From assembly GCA_902362865.1 (NCBI GenBank), contig CABIYE010000004.1:1-64000 (forward strand): a stretch of DNA of 64,000 bases, in the 5' to 3' direction. This DNA is from Clostridiaceae bacterium (GTDB lineage Bacteria > Bacillota > Clostridia > Lachnospirales > Lachnospiraceae). The first letter of the stretch is position 1. Each line of letters starts with the position of its first letter. The position numbers and the translations under genes are program-made. The notes under the pieces were generated by a model. It was not told the origin of the DNA, did not search any database, and was given only the letters and a program-made list of their open reading frames with translations. This document shows positions 25,886 through 34,081 of the stretch, piece by piece.

Positions 25886-27094
25886 ATGTTAGAAATAAAA
25901 GGAAAGGTAAACACAGCAATCTGCTATGCGAAAGTTATAGAAGATGAAGCAATCGATCAGATTCGCAGAATGTGTGATTACGATATGACTGCCGGTTCAA
26001 GGATACGTATTATGCCAGATGTTCATGCTGGTAAAGGATGTACGATTGGAACGACCATGACAATCGTGGATAAAGCAGTGCCAAATGTGGTTGGTGTAGA
26101 TATTGGCTGCGGTATGTATACGGTTAATCTTGGAAAAGTTGAGATTGATTTTGAAAAGCTTGATGAAGCATGTCATTTCATTCCATCTGGAATGAATGTT
26201 TGGGAGGGACGTCAGGAAAGATTTAATCTGACAGAACTTAGATGCTACAGAAACCTCAAAGATACAAGAAGACTGGAAAGATCCCTGGGTACTTTAGGTG
26301 GTGGCAATCATTTTATCGAAGTTGATGAGGCTGAAGACGGTACCAAGTATCTGATCATTCATTCAGGCAGCAGAAACCTGGGTAAGCAGGTAGCTGAGCT
26401 TTATCAGAAAATGGCAGTGAATCTTGATCGCGGCTATGGTGAATATTTTGAAAAGAGAGAAGAAATCATCAGAACTTACAAAGAACAGGGAAGAAGGAAA
26501 GATATTCAGGAGGCCTTGAAAGAACTTCATTTCCAGGTTTATGAAAGTCAGCCTTCTATGCCGGATGACCTTTGCTATTTGTCAGGAAAGTATCTTGAGG
26601 ATTATCTTCATGATGTTGTGATTTGTCAGAGTTTTGCTTGTAGAAGCAGAGAGAAGATGTCAGAAATCATTCTTGAAAGAACTGGAATGACAGGAGCAGA
26701 TGGATTTCACACGATTCATAACTATATTGATACGGATGAAATGATTCTGAGAAAAGGCGCAATTGCAGCACATAAAGGTGAAAAAATTCTGATTCCAATC
26801 AATATGAGAGATGGAAGTATTCTTGCGGTAGGAAAAGGAAATCCTGAATGGAATTATTCTGCACCTCATGGAGCAGGAAGAATTATGTCCAGAACCAAAG
26901 CAAAAAATGAGCTTAGTCTGGATCAGTACAAAGAAGAAATGATAGGAGTGTACACAACTTCTGTTAATGAAAATACATTAGATGAAGCACCAATGGCATA
27001 TAAATCACTGGAGGATATTATTGATGTAATCCGTGAATCTGTTGATGTCATTGATGTTATGAAACCTATATATAATTTTAAGGCCTCTGAGTAG
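25886..27094 (+). CDS. rtcB: RtcB-family RNA ligase
   Basis: 402 residues from the ATG at 25886, set by GAAGGAAAT. It joins RNA 2',3'-cyclic-phosphate or 3'-phosphate ends to 5'-OH ends using Mn and GTP. Visible motifs: MPDVHAGKGCTIG, GVDIGCGMY (metal Cys), LGTLGGGNHFIEV and IHSGSRNLGKQV (metal His), and YSAPHGAGRIMSR with the His that is guanylylated. The size fits the short bacterial RtcB class. An XRE regulator follows 87 bases downstream. Repairs RNA cut by toxins or stress nucleases, which is notable beside defence genes. Confidence 0.93.
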   Translation: MLEIKGKVNTAICYAKVIEDEAIDQIRRMCDYDMTAGSRIRIMPDVHAGKGCTIGTTMTIVDKAVPNVVGVDIGCGMYTVNLGKVEIDFEKLDEACHFIPSGMNVWEGRQERFNLTELRCYRNLKDTRRLERSLGTLGGGNHFIEVDEAEDGTKYLIIHSGSRNLGKQVAELYQKMAVNLDRGYGEYFEKREEIIRTYKEQGRRKDIQEALKELHFQVYESQPSMPDDLCYLSGKYLEDYLHDVVICQSFACRSREKMSEIILERTGMTGADGFHTIHNYIDTDEMILRKGAIAAHKGEKILIPINMRDGSILAVGKGNPEWNYSAPHGAGRIMSRTKAKNELSLDQYKEEMIGVYTTSVNENTLDEAPMAYKSLEDIIDVIRESVDVIDVMKPIYNFKASE

Positions 27095-27181
27095 TGCAAA
27101 GCCTGGAAGAAGCGCAGCGAATCGAGTTTGGGCATTGCAAAGATACCGTTCTTCTCGGAAGGCCGGAAAGAGGTGGACGTT

Positions 27182-27436
27182 ATGTTTATGATGCCAACTA
27201 TTGATATGGTTGCGACTGGAAAGAATATTGAGAGATTGAGAAAGGCAGCAGGTTTGTCGGTGAGAGATTTACAGGATGTCTTTGGTTTTGCAACTCCGCA
27301 GGCAATTTACAAGTGGCAGCGCGGAACTGCAATGCCAACGATTGATAATCTGGTAGTTTTGGCTGCGCTCTTACAAGTAAAGATTGATGATATTCTGGTG
27401 GTTGATGCAGCCATTCAGGTACAGATTAGTGCATGA
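27182..27436 (+). CDS. XRE-family HTH regulator
   Basis: 84 residues from MFMMPTIDMVATGKNIERLR; start at 27182 follows AAAGAGGTGG. The HTH reads LSVRDLQDVFGFATPQAIYKWQ, with IDNLVVLAALLQVKIDDIL as the dimer region. Common in Lachnospiraceae as a stand-alone regulator. It may control rtcB, but the gap contains no obvious shared promoter. Confidence 0.82.
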   Translation: MFMMPTIDMVATGKNIERLRKAAGLSVRDLQDVFGFATPQAIYKWQRGTAMPTIDNLVVLAALLQVKIDDILVVDAAIQVQISA

Positions 27437-27570
27437 AGAAAAAATAAAGCGGATTCACTGCGGTGAGTTCGCATCTGATCCCCTGTCTTATGACGTCACC
27501 CTTGATACAAGAAAAACTTTCGCACGGCTTGCTTTTTCGCTTAACTCTTTTGCGTGATATACGAAAAACG

Positions 27571-27665
27571 TATGCACCAATTATGTCAGACGTGCCTGTA
27601 AGGTATATCTATATGCACCAGTTTTTTCAGCCTATATTTAAAGTGAAACTTTGCACCAATTTTAG
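27571..27665 (+). repeat. three spaced TATGCACCA repeats
   Basis: TATGCACCAATT (27571), TATGCACCAGTT (27612) and TTGCACCAATTT (27651) recur at about 40-base spacing. An inverted copy, TGGTGCATA, lies at 29285-29294. Spaced direct repeats at one end and one inverted copy at the other resemble transposase-binding sites. Confidence 0.45.
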
Positions 27666-27786
27666 ACAAAAATCTCACAGCCCTGCCTTGCGGTTGTATG
27701 TAGAGTAGAAGCCGTGAGAAAATAAGAAATTGCGCTAATTTTATCATTAATCTAGGAGCGCGGTACTTCTTAGAAATTACGAAGTT

Positions 27787-28284
27787 ATGAAACCAAATCA
27801 AGTTTGGCTAACAGACTCGACTCTCGTATATATAAATAAGAGACCCTATTGGGTATGTATATGTATGGACTTATTCTCAAGAAAAGTGCTTTCCATACGC
27901 ATTAGTCCTAACAATAGTACAAGGCTATCTAAAAGTACACTCGTAGCAGCTATACAAAATAGAGATATAAAGCCTGGCCTTATCCTACACTCTGACCGTG
28001 GCTCTAACTTTATTTCCTACACATATAACAAATATCTAAAAGACCATCATATAATTCACTCGTACTCTAGGCCATCCACACCAACAGACAATGCGCCACT
28101 CGAATCATTCAACAGGACTCTAAAAGATGCAATTTTATTAAATGAAGCTGGCAAATCATATAGTACGGTTAGAAAACATATTTCCAAGTTTATGGACTAT
28201 TACAACAACAAAAGACCTCACAGTTCGCTTAACTATTTATCGCCTAACGAATACGAAGACAGATATCAGGCCGGAGCTATATAG
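27787..28284 (+). pseudogene. IS3-family transposase, truncated OrfB
   Basis: 165 residues holding the catalytic rve domain only: D in WLTDSTLVYI, D in LHSDRGSNFIS and E in APLESFNRTLK, then YNNKRPHSSLNYLSP, the usual end. OrfA and the N-terminal HTH of OrfB are missing; the preceding 350 bases have no frame for them. Defective on its own. Confidence 0.88.
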
Positions 28285-28412
28285 ATATCTGGAATATAGA
28301 TTTTTCTAAGATTATAAGAGAGAAAATAGCAACTTGAGTGGTTCAAATATGGTATGTTTTAAGTTTTTACATCCGAAATTTTTAAATAACACAAATAAGC
28401 ATAAATAAAAAA

Positions 28413-28458
28413 GCAATCTGCAAAAGTTGGAATTTTCCAAGCATTTAGTGCAGATTGC
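28413..28458 (-). terminator. terminator for the minus-strand recombinase
   Basis: GCAATCTGCA pairs with TGCAGATTGC, with an inner TTGGAA/TTCCAA pair. On the minus strand it is followed by TTTTTTATTTATG. Confidence 0.75.
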
Positions 28459-28465
28459 ATGGGGA

Positions 28466-29230
28466 CTAACACCGAATAGCTCTATTGTTTACCATAGATT
28501 TATGGGTCAAGAAATTTGGTGTATAAGTCTTCTGAAGCAGGGCATCGCCCATATATTTCTCGTTTGTGAGAATACTATAAACCGTACTCCCATGCCACCT
28601 ACATCCACCTCCAGGAGCAGTAGCTTTCTTCTTGGTGAGGATAGTAGCAATGCGGTTAATGGTCACACTGTTTAGATATAACCAATAAATTCGTTGCGCC
28701 ACTCGAGCTTCCTTTGGGATAATTTCAGGCCGTCCATCCCGGCCTTTTCTGTAGCCTAAGAATCTAGCATAGGGCAGGGCGAAATCTCCCTTCTCCATCT
28801 TTCGAAGGATACCCCACTTAATATTCTCGGAAAGGTTATGGCTTTCCTCTTGGGCTAGCGAGGCGAGAATAGACAAAAGTATCTCGCACTTTGGGTCGAA
28901 AGAGGATAGCAATTCATTCTCGAAAAATACTTCGACGCCAATTCGTTTCAGCTCTCGCACTACGATGAGTAAGTCTACGGTATTCCTAGAAAGTCGGGAT
29001 ATGGATTTTACGAGAACTAAATCAATAAGTCCTGCATACGCATCTGCGAGAAGCTCTCTTAGAACTGGGCGACCTTCGACGTTCGTAGCGGAACGCCCGG
29101 ACTCTATGTATATACCAACGAAAGACCAATTTGGATTCTTGTGAATCAGATTCTTATAATATGAAGTTTGAGCCTTTAAGTTATCTTAGTCTTCGAAATC
29201 TATTCCTGTTTTGATGCCCGTCGTATTCAT
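28466..29230 (-). pseudogene. serine recombinase, broken
   Basis: Frame from ATG 29230 has a TAA after 14 codons. It then runs through DNLKAQTSYYKNLI, IESGRSATNVEGRP, VKSISRLSRNTVDLL, ASLAQEESHNLSENIKWG, and a recombinase domain with GGCRWHGSTVYSILTNEKYMGDALLQ, ending MVNNRAIRC. The catalytic-Ser N terminus and the zinc-ribbon/coiled-coil C terminus are absent. A large serine recombinase was inserted here and decayed. A second fragment at 37545 ends at nearly the same domain boundary. Confidence 0.88.
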
Positions 29231-29280
29231 TGGTGGGATTATGAGGGATAAAAATAAGGGGAGGTAACTCTCCTCTTATT

Positions 29281-29296
29281 TTTATACATGGTGCAT
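29281..29296 (-). repeat. inverted TATGCACCA copy
   Basis: TGGTGCATATATA, the reverse complement of the repeats near 27.6 kb. Marks the right side of the IS/recombinase wreck. Confidence 0.4.
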
Positions 29297-29375
29297 ATAT
29301 ACTTAGATATTTCTTAAGCTCTCTGGCCAAACAACCAACATGCTTTTATTTTAAAAGTAGCTTTCATTATTTTTA

Positions 29376-31160
29376 TTATTTTCCTTCAAGTATTATATTA
29401 ATTTTCTCCTTAGCGGTGTCGACCGTAGTCTGATCCGGAATCATGACAGAGAGCGGCTGGCTACCCATGCTATAGGTTGGGAGCATGGCGCCTTTACCAT
29501 CCACGCTAATACTTTCGATTTTCAAACCCTTCATAGTATTAAGTTGGAGTTTGGCGAAGCTAGTAATTTCGTCGTAGCTGAGAGATGTGATAAAGGAACC
29601 CTCGAGTGAGGCGAGAATGTCAGTGTAACGGATTAGGTATTGCGGCTGAGTTGCCTTTTTAATAATAGCACTAAGAACCTCTTGTTGGTTTTTGACGCGG
29701 TGGCGGTCGCCAGTGGCGTATGCGTAGCGTTCGCGAGCATAAGCTAATGCACACTGCCCATTTACGTGTTGGGCGCCCTTATAGATACGACAATTTCTGT
29801 TGGCTCTAGCGATAAAATTAGTGTCGCTATTTATATCAATACCACCGAGAGCATCGACGACTTTTTCTACACCCGTAAAGCCAACCTTGGCTGTATAGTT
29901 AATAGTGACACCGAAGAGGTCTTGGAGAGTATATTTACTCATATCAATGCCATAAATGCCGGCGTGGGTAAGCTTGTCTTTATTCCCCGTCGTGCCATGG
30001 AGCTGAACGTAATAGTCGCGCGGAACGGAGACGAGAAGGATTTTGTTAGTGCTTGGGTTGACAACGGCGAGCATATTAACATCGCTACGGTCAGCATTAG
30101 AAAGTTTATTGCGAGAGTCACTACCGCTAATATATACGATGAACGGCTCCTCAGTAACCTTGGCTTTATTAGTATCGGCAGTTTTCTTGTATTTGATTTC
30201 GTAAGTATAGATGACTTTAGTAGAGCGGTAGAATTCTTTTTGGTTTTCTTTGAGAGTTTCTAGATAGGTGCTAGCCAGAACGATGCCAGAGACTTTGTTA
30301 TCCACGAGGTCGACCATGAGATTGGCAAGATCGGATTCTTCCTTGGACTCGTGGGATATTTTCTCTGCTAGAGCACTCTTGGCGAGTTCGAGATTAGGGT
30401 TGTTTTGCTGGAAGCCAATAGTCTTGTCCTTAAGGTCTTCGATCTTCCCAAAACCGCTTTCTTTGAGGGCGAGGACGGAGTATTCCTGGGTCTCGTATTC
30501 TAGAGCCGTGGTAATATTTTGCAAGAAACCGATAGTCTTGCCAAAATAGTTGGCTCCCAAGATATAGATGGCGGTCAGCATGATAGCGAGGATGCCGAAT
30601 AGAATGCGTGGGGCTTTGTGAGTTTTCTTGCGAATGAGTTTGAAAGATGTGAGCGCAAGGAGGCCGGCAAGCACTATACCGAGTGCAATATTTTGCCAAT
30701 CCATAAGTACGTTGGTGTGGACGACAAAGTAGGCGAGAACGCTAGCAGAGATGGCTTCGACTAAAATGATGATAGCGCGAAGAATCTTTGAGAGGAGCTT
30801 GTTGCTCTTCTTTTTAGTGGGCTTAACTTTTGGCTTATATTGCTTTTGTTTTTCTTGCTTAACTTTCTGCTCAAGCTCGGCGCTTTCAGCAAGGATATCT
30901 CCGTGATATTCTTGCTCTTTGACTTCTAGAGCTTCAAGGCGATCGATCTCTTTGAGAATATTAGTTTCGCCATGAATTTGAACTTTTTTAGCAGGAATGA
31001 CCGGGGGGTTGGTTGTAGGTTTTTTGTTGGATTTTGCTGCGGCAATCGTAGCTGTAGCGGTTTTCGTGCTAGCTACTTTTTTCTTTGGCGCGGAAAGACC
31101 ATCGATAGCTTTGGCTTTGCGTGGTGAAGCTTTATGGTTAGTTTTCCTTCTTGTCGCCAT
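29376..31160 (-). CDS. LytR-CpsA-Psr (LCP) family glycopolymer transferase, CpsA-like
   Basis: 594 residues. A basic Ala/Lys-rich cytoplasmic tail (1-135) precedes three hydrophobic segments (about 140-215). An extracellular accessory domain (about 215-345) follows, then the LCP domain (about 350-580) with GSDSRNKLSNADRSDVNML, the catalytic-type Arg/Asp residues, VPRDYYV, and YARERYAYATGDRHRVKNQQ. LCP enzymes move lipid-linked polysaccharide onto peptidoglycan. Strong AAAGGAG site. Located beside the polysaccharide genes it would attach their product to the wall. Confidence 0.9.
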   Translation of the reverse strand: MATRRKTNHKASPRKAKAIDGLSAPKKKVASTKTATATIAAAKSNKKPTTNPPVIPAKKVQIHGETNILKEIDRLEALEVKEQEYHGDILAESAELEQKVKQEKQKQYKPKVKPTKKKSNKLLSKILRAIIILVEAISASVLAYFVVHTNVLMDWQNIALGIVLAGLLALTSFKLIRKKTHKAPRILFGILAIMLTAIYILGANYFGKTIGFLQNITTALEYETQEYSVLALKESGFGKIEDLKDKTIGFQQNNPNLELAKSALAEKISHESKEESDLANLMVDLVDNKVSGIVLASTYLETLKENQKEFYRSTKVIYTYEIKYKKTADTNKAKVTEEPFIVYISGSDSRNKLSNADRSDVNMLAVVNPSTNKILLVSVPRDYYVQLHGTTGNKDKLTHAGIYGIDMSKYTLQDLFGVTINYTAKVGFTGVEKVVDALGGIDINSDTNFIARANRNCRIYKGAQHVNGQCALAYARERYAYATGDRHRVKNQQEVLSAIIKKATQPQYLIRYTDILASLEGSFITSLSYDEITSFAKLQLNTMKGLKIESISVDGKGAMLPTYSMGSQPLSVMIPDQTTVDTAKEKINIILEGK

Positions 31161-31271
31161 TCGTACTCCTTTCTCTATGAGGCATATTTATTATTGATGT
31201 TTTATAATTATTTCCGCGATACGAAAATTTGCGAAGCAACTATCATAACCAACAATGAATGTATGTTGATA

Positions 31272-32441
31272 TTAATTTAGGCCAAACAAATCGCGCGTAT
31301 ATACTTTATTGCGTACAGACATCAGCTCATTAGTCATGCGATTTGCGATGATCAGATCACATTCGTCTAAAAATATATTTAGATCATTTTGTACCTTCGC
31401 CTCATGGAATACATTATCTCTATATTCTGGTTCGTATATTAGACATTCTAGGTTATTTTTTTCAAGATAATCAAGAATATCTATTATGGCACTTGAACGG
31501 AAATTATCCGACTCGGACTTCATTGTCAATCTGTATATGCCCACTTTATGTGGATTTCGCTGAATTATCATATTTACAATATGTTTTTTTCTTGAGCTAT
31601 TTGCCTCCACGGTGGCTGAAATCATCTTTTGAGATATATTATTAAAATTTGCCAATAGCTGTTTTGTGTCTTTAGGAAGACAATAACCGCCATATCCAAA
31701 GGAAGGATTATTGTAGTAATTGCCTATACGCGGATCTAGACATACACTTTCTATTATTTCTTTAGAGTTCAGATTATTTAGTTCCGCATAAGTATCAAGT
31801 TCATTAAAATAAGAAATTCGCATCGCAAGGTATGTATTTGAAAAGAGTTTTACTGCTTCTGCTTCGGTGCTTCCGATGAACATGACATCTATTGGCGTTT
31901 TCTCGGCAGCGTCCGTCAATAATTTAGCAAAGAGATGAGCAGATTCGCTTTTTGCTCCAATTACGATTCTGGATGGATAAAGGTTATCGTAGAGCGCTTT
32001 TCCTTCTCTGAGGAATTCAGGAGAAAAGAATATATTGTCTATACCATATCTGACGCGAATTTTTTCAGTATATCCGATTGGGATGGTAGACTTAATAACA
32101 ATTGTGGCGTTATTGTCAGGGATAGAAAGAACTTTGTCGATGATATCTTCTACGGCGCTTGTATCGAAGTAGTTATCGTCTTCTATATAATTTGTCGGAG
32201 TCGCGATTATGACGTAGTCTGCTTCTCTAAAAGCGTCCCTCCAATCTAAAGTCGCTTTTAACTTTAAGGGTTTATTTTTTAAATAATCCTCAATATATGC
32301 ATCTTTAATAGGAGATTTCTTTTGATTTATTTTCTCAATTTTATCCGGATCTATATCTACTACGTACGTTTCCGAATCTTGTGATAGCAATACGGCTAGA
32401 CTGAGTCCAACGTATCCTGCTCCTGCGACTGCAATTTTCAT
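31272..32441 (-). CDS. ugd: UDP-glucose/nucleotide-sugar 6-dehydrogenase
   Basis: 389 residues. Rossmann start MKIAVAGAGYVGLSLAVLLS, then VIIATPTNY, STIPIGYT, FSPEFLREGKALYD, the catalytic Cys in GYGGYCLPKDTKQLL and the C-terminal IIANRM. It oxidises UDP-glucose to UDP-glucuronate, an acidic precursor for the polysaccharide. It is divergent from the glycosyltransferase operon, with 72 bases between the two start codons. Confidence 0.92.
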   Translation of the reverse strand: MKIAVAGAGYVGLSLAVLLSQDSETYVVDIDPDKIEKINQKKSPIKDAYIEDYLKNKPLKLKATLDWRDAFREADYVIIATPTNYIEDDNYFDTSAVEDIIDKVLSIPDNNATIVIKSTIPIGYTEKIRVRYGIDNIFFSPEFLREGKALYDNLYPSRIVIGAKSESAHLFAKLLTDAAEKTPIDVMFIGSTEAEAVKLFSNTYLAMRISYFNELDTYAELNNLNSKEIIESVCLDPRIGNYYNNPSFGYGGYCLPKDTKQLLANFNNISQKMISATVEANSSRKKHIVNMIIQRNPHKVGIYRLTMKSESDNFRSSAIIDILDYLEKNNLECLIYEPEYRDNVFHEAKVQNDLNIFLDECDLIIANRMTNELMSVRNKVYTRDLFGLN

Positions 32442-32501
32442 TATTTATCCTGCATTATTTTAAATTATGTTAAAAATATTCTAGCACAATTATCTTTGAT
32501 A

Positions 32502-32507
32502 TATAAT
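32502..32507 (+). promoter_or_regulatory. -10 box of the glycosyltransferase operon
   Basis: A consensus TATAAT ends six bases before the ATG at 32514, so transcription would start at or beside the start codon. The -35 region is weak (TTCTAG at about 32480). Confidence 0.55.
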
Positions 32508-32513
32508 ATAGGC

Positions 32514-33302
32514 ATGAATACTACGATTGACGAGCCTCTAGTTAGCGTCATTGTTCCTGCTCACTTTAGTAGCGAAACTATCACAGAAACCCTAGATTCG
32601 ATAATTGCCCAAGAGTATGATAATTATGAAATCATTGTCGTGAGCGATCACGTTGATATTTCTACGCAAAAAATTTTGGAGAAATATAAAAATAATTGCA
32701 ACAAATTAAAAATTGTAACTCTTGGTTCTAAATGTGGGGCAGGATATGCGCGGTATATCGGAATTAAAAAGTCTAAAGGTGAATATATAGCCTTTTTAGA
32801 TTCGGATGATCTCTGGAAAAAAGATAAATTATATAGACAAGTAAAGTTTATGCGAGATAACAATGTTTCGTTTTCCTATTCTGATTATGAGTTAATTAAT
32901 GAAGACGGAAGCGAAACGGGCAAGATAAGGGTTGCGCCTAGAAAAGTCAGTTATATGCGAATGTTGCGTGGCGACTCTATTGGATGCTTAACGGTAATGG
33001 TCGAAAGTAGATTCCTAAAGAGAATACCAGTTGTTTTGCTGCAAAAAAGAAATGACTACGCATTATGGTGTTCGGCGTTAAAAGAGATAAGATTAGCAAA
33101 AAAGGTTCCTGGGATACTTGCATCTTACAGAAAAAGTAACCATGGCCTCTCATCTGGAAGCAAATTTTCTTTAATTAAGTACCATTATAAATTGCACCGT
33201 AGGCATAATGGTTTTTCGCCAGTTGTGTCCTTTCTTCTGGTAGTTTCTAATGTGTTCGTATATTTGGGAAATATAACAATAAGAACAAGGAAAAGTGCAT
33301 GA
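32514..33302 (+). CDS. family 2 glycosyltransferase
   Basis: 262 residues. GT-A fold: LVSVIVPAHFSSETITETLDSI, VVSDHVD, then the metal-binding DSDDLW at about residue 93. It transfers a sugar from a nucleotide donor onto the growing repeat unit. No ribosome site precedes the ATG; a TATAAT sits just upstream. Overlaps the next gene by the ATGA arrangement. Confidence 0.88.
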   Translation: MNTTIDEPLVSVIVPAHFSSETITETLDSIIAQEYDNYEIIVVSDHVDISTQKILEKYKNNCNKLKIVTLGSKCGAGYARYIGIKKSKGEYIAFLDSDDLWKKDKLYRQVKFMRDNNVSFSYSDYELINEDGSETGKIRVAPRKVSYMRMLRGDSIGCLTVMVESRFLKRIPVVLLQKRNDYALWCSALKEIRLAKKVPGILASYRKSNHGLSSGSKFSLIKYHYKLHRRHNGFSPVVSFLLVVSNVFVYLGNITIRTRKSA

Positions 33303-34081
33303 GGTTAGAATTATTAATATCTACTATGAATGCCGACCCGCGTTCATTAGTAAACAAAATGAATGTAAGTTCTGACGCGATAATTATTAACCAAACAGAC
33401 CACACTAGTTTTGAATCTTTTAGTTTTAAGGGGCACAATATAAGGGTATGGAGTTTTGCGGAAAAAGGCATTGGCATTAGTCGCAACAACGCGCTGATGC
33501 GTTCAAATGCAGATGTAGTTCTATTCGCTGATGATGACGCGATATTAGTAGATGATTATGAGCAAAAAATTATTGAAGAGTTCGATAGAAAACCCGAGAG
33601 TGACTTTATAATTGTGAACTATGATGTAAAATATACGAATGGCCGCAAAGGCGCAATTAACGCAACGAAACGGAAAAGAGTCCATTGGTGGAATAGTCAA
33701 AGGTATGGAACTTGCCGCTTTGCTATTAGAAGAGATAAGGTAATTAAAAAAAATATATTCTTTTCATTATTGTATGGAGCAAGTAAGTATTCTCATGGTG
33801 AGGATAGTATCTTTATTATGGATTGCTTAAAAAACCAGCTAAAGGTATATACATCTAATATCAACGTGGGTGTTCTGGATTGCAGCAACTCAAGTTGGTT
33901 TAACTCATATGATGAGAAATATTTTTTCGATACAGGAGCCCTCATGTATGCCATAAACCCATTCTTCTATAAACTATTTATTCTAGTTACTTTTTTTAGG
34001 CATCGCAAGGTTTATTGCGATAATATTTCGTTTTGGGATTCCGTCTTAATAGCATTCAAAGGAGCTAATGATGCGAAATAG
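33299..34081 (+). CDS. glycosyltransferase (GT2-like, exopolysaccharide type)
   Basis: 260 residues. MRLELLISTMNADPRSLVNKM, IINQTDH, GISRNNALMRS and the metal motif ADDDAIL (about 77-83), with GEDSIF further on. It is a GT2-like transferase of the kind found in polysaccharide clusters. Translationally coupled to the gene before and overlapping the next by about 11 bases. Confidence 0.82.
   Translation: MRLELLISTMNADPRSLVNKMNVSSDAIIINQTDHTSFESFSFKGHNIRVWSFAEKGIGISRNNALMRSNADVVLFADDDAILVDDYEQKIIEEFDRKPESDFIIVNYDVKYTNGRKGAINATKRKRVHWWNSQRYGTCRFAIRRDKVIKKNIFFSLLYGASKYSHGEDSIFIMDCLKNQLKVYTSNINVGVLDCSNSSWFNSYDEKYFFDTGALMYAINPFFYKLFILVTFFRHRKVYCDNISFWDSVLIAFKGANDAK

Noticed and set aside
27571..27665. 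CRISPR array from the three TATGCACCA repeats
   Set aside because: Repeats are only about 10 bases, spacers are related to each other and no cas genes are near.
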